Shown here: positions 59,081-64,000 of the stretch, in pieces
Numbering within the stretch: position 1 is the stretch's first letter
How the letters are laid out: each line of letters starts with the position of its first letter
Source: Streptococcus pseudopneumoniae
GTDB taxonomy: Bacteria; Bacillota; Bacilli; Lactobacillales; Streptococcaceae
Length of the DNA stretch: 64,000 nucleotides
Direction: 5' to 3'
NCBI RefSeq assembly: GCF_001070715.1
Contig: NZ_JVRR01000107.1
Span: forward strand, 17,228 to 81,227
Position numbers and translations under genes: made by a program
Notes under the pieces: model-generated
The model's input: the letters and a program-made list of their open reading frames with translations, nothing else
The model's database searches: none
Told to the model about the DNA's origin: nothing

Positions 59081-60805
59081 ATGAAACACTTACTATCTTA
59101 CTTTAACCCCTACATCAAGGAATCGATTTTAGCCCCTCTGTTCAAGCTGTTAGAAGCTGTGTTTGAGCTCTTGGTTCCCATGGTGATTGCTGGGATTGTT
59201 GACCAATCCTTGCCTCAGAAAAATCAAGCTCATCTCTGGATGCAGATTGGTCTGCTCCTTATCTTTGCAGTGATTGGCGTTTTAGTGGCCTTGATAGCCC
59301 AGTTTTACTCAGCCAAGGCAGCGGTAGGTTTTGCCAAGGAATTGACAAACGATCTTTATCGTCATATTTTGTCTTTACCCAAGGACAGCAGAGACCGTTT
59401 GACAACTTCTAGCTTGGTAACTCGCTTGACTTCGGACACCTACCAGATTCAGACTGGTATCAATCAATTCCTGCGCCTCTTTTTGCGAGCTCCTATTATC
59501 GTTTTTGGTGCCATTTTTATGGCCTATCGCATTTCAGCTGAGCTGACTTTCTGGTTCTTGGTCATGGTTGTCTTTTTGACCATTGTCATTGTAGGCCTTT
59601 CTCGGACGGTCAATCCTCTCTACAGCAGTCTGAGAAAGAAAACGGATCAACTGGTTCAGGAAACACGTCAGCAATTACAAGGCATGCGAGTTATTCGTGC
59701 TTTTGGGCAAGAAAAACGAGAGTTACAGATTTTTCAAACTCTTAACCAAGTCTATGCTAGATTACAAGAAAAAACAGGTTTCTGGTCTAGTTTATTAACA
59801 CCCCTGACCTATCTGATTGTTAATGGAACTCTCCTCGTTATCATCTGGCAAGGCTATATTTCGATTCAAGGAGGATTGCTCAGTCAAGGTGCTCTCATTG
59901 CCCTTATCAATTATCTCTTGCAAATTTTGGTGGAATTGGTCAAGCTCGCCATGCTGATCAATTCCCTCAACCAGTCCTATATCTCTGCCAAGCGAATCGA
60001 GGAAGTCTTTGCTGAGGCTCCAGAAGACATCCATTCAGAATTAGAACAAAAGCAAGCTACCAGTGATCAGGTTTTACAAGTCCAAGAGCTGACCTTTACC
60101 TATCCTGATGCGGGCCAGCCTTCTCTGAGAAACATTTCCTTTGATATGAAGCAAGGTCAAATCCTTGGTATCATTGGGGGAACAGGTTCCGGTAAATCAA
60201 GCTTGGTGCAAGTCTTGCTTGGACTTTATCCAGTAGATAAGGGGAGCATTAATCTTTATCGAGATGGACGTAGTCCTCGTAATTTGGAGCAGTGGCGGTC
60301 TTGGATTGCCTATGTGCCCCAAAAAGTCGAACTCTTTAAAGGAACCATTCGTTCCAACTTGACTCTAGGTTTAGATCAAGAACTATCTGACCAAGAACTC
60401 TGGCAGGCCTTGGAAATTGCTCAAGCTAAGGATTTTGTCAGTGATAAGGAAGGATTCTTGGATGCTGCCGTTGAAGCAGGAGGGCGGAATTTCTCAGGCG
60501 GACAAAAACAAAGGCTATCTATTGCTCGCGCAGTTTTGCGCCAAGCTCCATTTCTCATCTTAGATGATGCGACCTCGGCCCTCGACACCATTACCGAGTC
60601 CAAGCTGTTGAAGGCTATCCGAGAGAACTTACCAAATACGAGCTTAATCTTGATTTCTCAACGAACCTCGACTTTACAGATGGCTGACCAGATTCTCCTC
60701 TTGGAAAAAGGGGAGCTCCTAGCTATCGGCAAGCATGAGGACTTGATGAAGACTAGTCAAGTCTATCGTGAAATCAATGAATCCCAACATGGAAAGGAGG
60801 ACTAA
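59081..60805 (+). CDS. ABC exporter half-transporter, degenerate Walker B subunit
   Basis: 574 residues: six-helix membrane domain (about 1-300), then the ATPase with Walker A GGTGSGKSS, signature FSGGQKQR and Walker B LILDDATSALD, in which Asp replaces the usual catalytic Glu. With the next gene it should form a heterodimer of the LmrCD/BmrCD kind exporting drugs, peptides or lipids. Substrate unknown. The downstream ATG lies one base after its stop. Confidence 0.9.
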   Translation: MKHLLSYFNPYIKESILAPLFKLLEAVFELLVPMVIAGIVDQSLPQKNQAHLWMQIGLLLIFAVIGVLVALIAQFYSAKAAVGFAKELTNDLYRHILSLPKDSRDRLTTSSLVTRLTSDTYQIQTGINQFLRLFLRAPIIVFGAIFMAYRISAELTFWFLVMVVFLTIVIVGLSRTVNPLYSSLRKKTDQLVQETRQQLQGMRVIRAFGQEKRELQIFQTLNQVYARLQEKTGFWSSLLTPLTYLIVNGTLLVIIWQGYISIQGGLLSQGALIALINYLLQILVELVKLAMLINSLNQSYISAKRIEEVFAEAPEDIHSELEQKQATSDQVLQVQELTFTYPDAGQPSLRNISFDMKQGQILGIIGGTGSGKSSLVQVLLGLYPVDKGSINLYRDGRSPRNLEQWRSWIAYVPQKVELFKGTIRSNLTLGLDQELSDQELWQALEIAQAKDFVSDKEGFLDAAVEAGGRNFSGGQKQRLSIARAVLRQAPFLILDDATSALDTITESKLLKAIRENLPNTSLILISQRTSTLQMADQILLLEKGELLAIGKHEDLMKTSQVYREINESQHGKED

Positions 60806-60806
60806 T

Positions 60807-62555
60807 ATGAGACGACAAACCTCAAACCAGACGCTCAAACGTTTGGCAAAAGATTTAGCAAGCAATCCCTTCCTCCTTTTCCTAGCCTTTCTAGGAACTG
60901 TTGCCCAGGTCGCCTTATCAATTTATCTTCCTATCCTGATTGGGCAGGTCATCGACCAGGTTCTAGTGGCTGAGTCTTCGCTAGTTTTTTGGCAGATTTT
61001 CATCCAAATGATATTGGTGGTCATAGGAAATACTCTGGTACAATGGGCCAATCCTCTTCTTTATAATCGCCTAATCTTCTCTTATACCAGAGACTTGCGA
61101 GAGCGAGTCATCCATAAGCTCCATCGGTTACCGATTGCTTTCGTGGATCGGCAAGGCAGTGGAGAGATGGTCAGTCGTGTAACCACAGACATCGAGCAGT
61201 TGGCAGCTGGTTTGACCATGATTTTTAACCAATTTTTCATTGGCGTCTTGATGATTTTGGTTAGTATTCTAGCCATGCTCCAAATCCATCTCCTCATGAC
61301 TCTCTTAGTCTTATTGTTGACGCCACTGTCTATGGTGATTTCACGCTTCATTGCCAAACGTTCCTATCATCTCTTCCAAAAGCAAACAGAGACGAGGGGA
61401 ATTCAGACTCAATTGATTGAAGAATCGCTTAGCCAGCAAACTATTATCCAGTCCTTTAATGCTCAGGCAGAATTTATCCAAAGGCTGCGTGAGGCTAATG
61501 ACAACTACGCAGGCTATTCGCAGTCAGCCATCTTTTATTCATCAACGGTCAATCCTTCGACTCGCTTTGTCAATGCGCTTATTTATGCCCTTCTAGCTGG
61601 AGTGGGAGCTTATCGTATCATGATAGGCTCTACCTTGACCATTGGACGCTTAGTGACTTTTTTGAACTATGTTCAACAGTACACCAAGCCTTTTAACGAT
61701 ATTTCTTCAGTGCTAGCTGAGTTGCAAAGTGCTCTCGCTTGCGCAGAGCGTATCTATTCTGTCTTAGAAAGTCCTGAGGTGGCTGAAAGTGGTAAGGAAG
61801 AGTTGACCAGTGACCAAGTTAAGGGAGCTATTTCCTTTAAACATGTCTCTTTTGGATACAATCCTGAAAAGATTTTGATTAAGGATTTATCTATTGATAT
61901 TCCAGCTGGTAGCAAGGTGGCTATCGTTGGTCCGACAGGTGCTGGAAAATCAACCCTTATCAACCTTCTTATGCGTTTTTATTCCATTAGCTCGGGAGAT
62001 ATCTTGCTGGATGGGAAATCCATTTATGACTATAGTCGTGCCTCCTTACGCCAGCAGTTTGGCATGGTGCTCCAAGAAATCTGGCTCAAGCAAGGAACTA
62101 TTCATGACAATATTGCCTTTGGAAATCCTGAAGCCAGTCGGGAGCAAGTGATTGCTGCTGCCAAAGCAGCCAATGCAGACTTTTTCATCCAACAGTTACC
62201 TCAAGGCTATGATACCAAGTTGGAAAATGCTGGAGAATCTCTCTCTGTCGGTCAAGCCCAGCTCTTGACCATAGCCCGAGTCTTTCTGGCTATTCCAAAG
62301 ATTCTTATCTTAGACGAGGCAACCTCTTCCATCGATACGCGGACAGAAGTGCTGGTTCAGGATGCCTTTGCAAAACTCATGAAGGGGCGTACAAGCTTTA
62401 TCATTGCCCACCGCTTGTCAACCATTCAGGACGCGGATTTGATTCTTGTCTTGGTGGATGGCGACATTGTTGAGTATGGGAACCATCAGGAACTCATGGC
62501 TCGAAAGGGCAAGTATTACCAAATGCAGCAAGCTGCAGCTTTCAGCTCTGAATAA
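60807..62555 (+). CDS. ABC exporter half-transporter, canonical Walker B subunit
   Basis: 582 residues from MRRQTSNQTLKRLAK, with AAAGGAGG upstream; an earlier in-frame start at 60768 overlaps the first subunit. Six-helix membrane domain, Walker A GPTGAGKST, signature LSVGQAQ (not the usual LSGGQ) and Walker B LILDEATSSID. The altered signature here and altered Walker B in the partner would fall in the same composite ATP site, as expected of heterodimeric exporters with one degenerate site. Confidence 0.92.
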   Translation: MRRQTSNQTLKRLAKDLASNPFLLFLAFLGTVAQVALSIYLPILIGQVIDQVLVAESSLVFWQIFIQMILVVIGNTLVQWANPLLYNRLIFSYTRDLRERVIHKLHRLPIAFVDRQGSGEMVSRVTTDIEQLAAGLTMIFNQFFIGVLMILVSILAMLQIHLLMTLLVLLLTPLSMVISRFIAKRSYHLFQKQTETRGIQTQLIEESLSQQTIIQSFNAQAEFIQRLREANDNYAGYSQSAIFYSSTVNPSTRFVNALIYALLAGVGAYRIMIGSTLTIGRLVTFLNYVQQYTKPFNDISSVLAELQSALACAERIYSVLESPEVAESGKEELTSDQVKGAISFKHVSFGYNPEKILIKDLSIDIPAGSKVAIVGPTGAGKSTLINLLMRFYSISSGDILLDGKSIYDYSRASLRQQFGMVLQEIWLKQGTIHDNIAFGNPEASREQVIAAAKAANADFFIQQLPQGYDTKLENAGESLSVGQAQLLTIARVFLAIPKILILDEATSSIDTRTEVLVQDAFAKLMKGRTSFIIAHRLSTIQDADLILVLVDGDIVEYGNHQELMARKGKYYQMQQAAAFSSE

Positions 62556-62582
62556 GCCTTTCTACTTTGAAATCTTATGGAC

Positions 62583-62619
62583 AAAAAAAGTTGCCTTCGG
62601 GTGACTTTTTTGTTACAAT
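62583..62619 (+). terminator. Terminator overlapping promoter of the amidohydrolase gene
   Basis: AAAAAAGTTGCC, loop TTCG, GGTGACTTTTTT (62583-62611) with G-U pairs. The extended -10 TGTTACAAT (62611-62619) starts in its tail. Confidence 0.8.
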
Positions 62620-62669
62620 AGCTAGAAAAATTATTCACTTTAACTTGTCTTTTAGAAAAGGAACCTAGA

Positions 62670-63929
62670 ATGAAAGTCTTTCAGCATGTAAATATCGTGA
62701 CTTGTGATCAAGATTTCCATGTTTATCTTGATGGAATCTTAGCCGTTAAGGATTCTCAAATCGTCTATGTTGGTCAAGAGAAGTCAGAGATTTTAGAGCA
62801 AGCTGAGCAGATTATAGACTATCAGGGCGCCTGGATTATGCCTGGTTTGGTCAATTGTCACACCCATTCTGCTATGACAGGCTTGAGAGGGATTCGAGAT
62901 GATAGCAATCTCCATGAATGGCTCAATTACTATATTTGGCCTGCAGAAGCTGAGTTTACTCCAGACATGACTACCAAGGCGGTCAAAGAAGCGCTGACAG
63001 AAATGCTCCAGTCAGGAACAACAACCTTCAACGATATGTATAATCCCAATGGAGTGGAGATTGAGCAGATTTATCAGGCAGTGAAAACTTCCAAGATGCG
63101 TTGTTATTTCTCACCGACTCTTTTTTCTTCAGAGGCAGAGACAACTGCTGAGACCATAAGCAGAACTCGAGCAATCATTGAGGAAATTATTGGATATAAA
63201 AATCCAAATTTCAAGGTGATGGTAGCCCCACATTCTCCCTACAGCTGTGATAGAGACTTACTGGAAGAAAGCTTAGATATGGCAAAAGAACTGAATATTC
63301 CAATCCATATCCACGTGGCGGAGACCAAGGAGGAGTCAGGAATTATCCTGAAACGATACGGCAAACGCCCCCTCGCCTTTCTTGAAGAACTGGGTTATTT
63401 AGATCATCCTTCTGTCTTTGCTCATGGTGTCGAACTAAACGAGAGAGAAATTGAACGCTTGGCAACCTCTCAAGTGGCTATTGCCCACAATCCTATCAGT
63501 AATCTCAAATTGGCATCAGGGATTGCTCCCATCATCCAACTGCAAAAAGCAGGAGTAGCTGTGGGAATTGCGACAGATTCAGTTGCTTCCAATAACAATC
63601 TTGATATGTTTGAGGAAGGACGGACAGCCGCTCTCCTACAGAAAATGAAGAGTGGGGATGCCAGCCAATTCCCAATCGAAACATCCCTCAAGGCTCTGAC
63701 AATCGAAGGGGCTAAGGTCCTAGGAATGGAAAATCAGATAGGAAGTCTGGAAGTAGGTAAACAGGCAGATTTTCTCGTTATTCAACCACAAGGGAAAATT
63801 CATCTCCAACCCCAAGAAAATATGCTCTCTCACCTTGTTTATGCTGTCAAATCCAGTGATGTTGATGATGTCTATATTGCAGGAGAACAGGTTGTTAGGC
63901 AAGGCAAAGTTTTGACGGTAGAACTTTAA
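62670..63929 (+). CDS. Amidohydrolase (MTA/SAH deaminase or Atz/Trz type)
   Basis: 419 residues of the amidohydrolase superfamily. Metal ligands sit in NCHTHSAM, HIHVAET, AHGVEL and ATDSVASNNNLD, as in 5-methylthioadenosine/S-adenosylhomocysteine deaminases and chlorohydrolase-like enzymes. It probably deaminates a purine nucleoside or related ring in the cytoplasm; the substrate is not settled by sequence. AAAGGAACC precedes the ATG. Confidence 0.85.
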   Translation: MKVFQHVNIVTCDQDFHVYLDGILAVKDSQIVYVGQEKSEILEQAEQIIDYQGAWIMPGLVNCHTHSAMTGLRGIRDDSNLHEWLNYYIWPAEAEFTPDMTTKAVKEALTEMLQSGTTTFNDMYNPNGVEIEQIYQAVKTSKMRCYFSPTLFSSEAETTAETISRTRAIIEEIIGYKNPNFKVMVAPHSPYSCDRDLLEESLDMAKELNIPIHIHVAETKEESGIILKRYGKRPLAFLEELGYLDHPSVFAHGVELNEREIERLATSQVAIAHNPISNLKLASGIAPIIQLQKAGVAVGIATDSVASNNNLDMFEEGRTAALLQKMKSGDASQFPIETSLKALTIEGAKVLGMENQIGSLEVGKQADFLVIQPQGKIHLQPQENMLSHLVYAVKSSDVDDVYIAGEQVVRQGKVLTVEL

Positions 63930-63964
63930 AAGAAAAATCACGAAAAATTTGCTAAATTCCCAAA

Positions 63965-63999
63965 CTAAGTTCCACCGCTAATCCAAGTGGAAGTTAGTC
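63965..63999 (+). terminator. Inverted repeat at the window end, possible terminator
   Basis: ACTAAGTTCCAC and GTGGAAGTTAGT form a 12-bp stem with one mismatch; the window ends before any T tract could be seen. Confidence 0.4.
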
Positions 64000-64000
64000 T

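Overview
The window is a gene-dense chromosomal segment of a Mitis-group streptococcus: S. mitis, S. pseudopneumoniae, S. pneumoniae or a close relative. The signs are a zinc metalloprotease of the ZmpB/IgA1 protease type next to a fused pabB-pabC gene, a choline-binding-repeat surface protein, several LicD-family genes, two clear BOX repeats, extended -10 (TGnTATAAT) promoters and low GC. No rRNA, tRNA, CRISPR array or insertion sequence was seen.

Layout. 1-13.9 kb is mostly housekeeping: the 3' end of zmpB, aminodeoxychorismate synthase/lyase, a small hydrolase, a frameshifted Excalibur/choline-binding surface protein, glucokinase, thymidylate synthase, a DUF3042 protein, then miaA-hflX-hypothetical-rnz-SDR facing a CpsY/MtaR-type LysR regulator. 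13.96-19.83 kb is the accessory part. It holds two lantibiotic-like precursor genes (one with leader and core in different frames, one decayed), a 35-residue membrane peptide, a BceAB/SalXY-type ABC transporter and a SalKR-type two-component system. No lanthipeptide modification enzyme is present. The first precursor promoter and the transporter promoter share a 17-bp box at identical spacing from the -10, which suggests one regulon. 19.85-27.3 kb has yqgQ, a Cys-less rhodanese, rsuA, typA and the division/cell-wall cluster murD-murG-divIB.

27.35-63.9 kb starts with an alanine T-box leader serving a LURP-family gene plus alaS. Then come a BOX, a cytosolic alpha-amylase with a MalR/CcpA-like operator, an ABC-2 exporter, an LtaS-family enzyme, rlmI, and the aromatic amino acid block aroD-E-B-C-tyrA-UPF0342 / aroA-K-pheA-psr. 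A second BOX separates this from a teichoic-acid (lic3-like) locus: licD, a glycosyltransferase, a polymerase fused to a LicD domain, another licD, and a convergent flippase. The rest is mecA, hom-thrB behind a near-perfect CodY box, msrAB split by a frameshift, a heterodimeric ABC exporter and an amidohydrolase.

From memory of pneumococcal gene order, the parts left and right of about 27.3 kb lie far apart in strain TIGR4, so this junction is probably a rearrangement point or a species-specific order. Three conserved genes (the choline-binding protein, divIB, msrAB) carry 1-2 nt indels, two of them in homopolymer runs. These may be real mutations or sequencing errors. At least four genes (pabB, the LysR gene, yqgQ, rlmI) have a -10 box only 6-7 nt before the start codon and so look leaderless.
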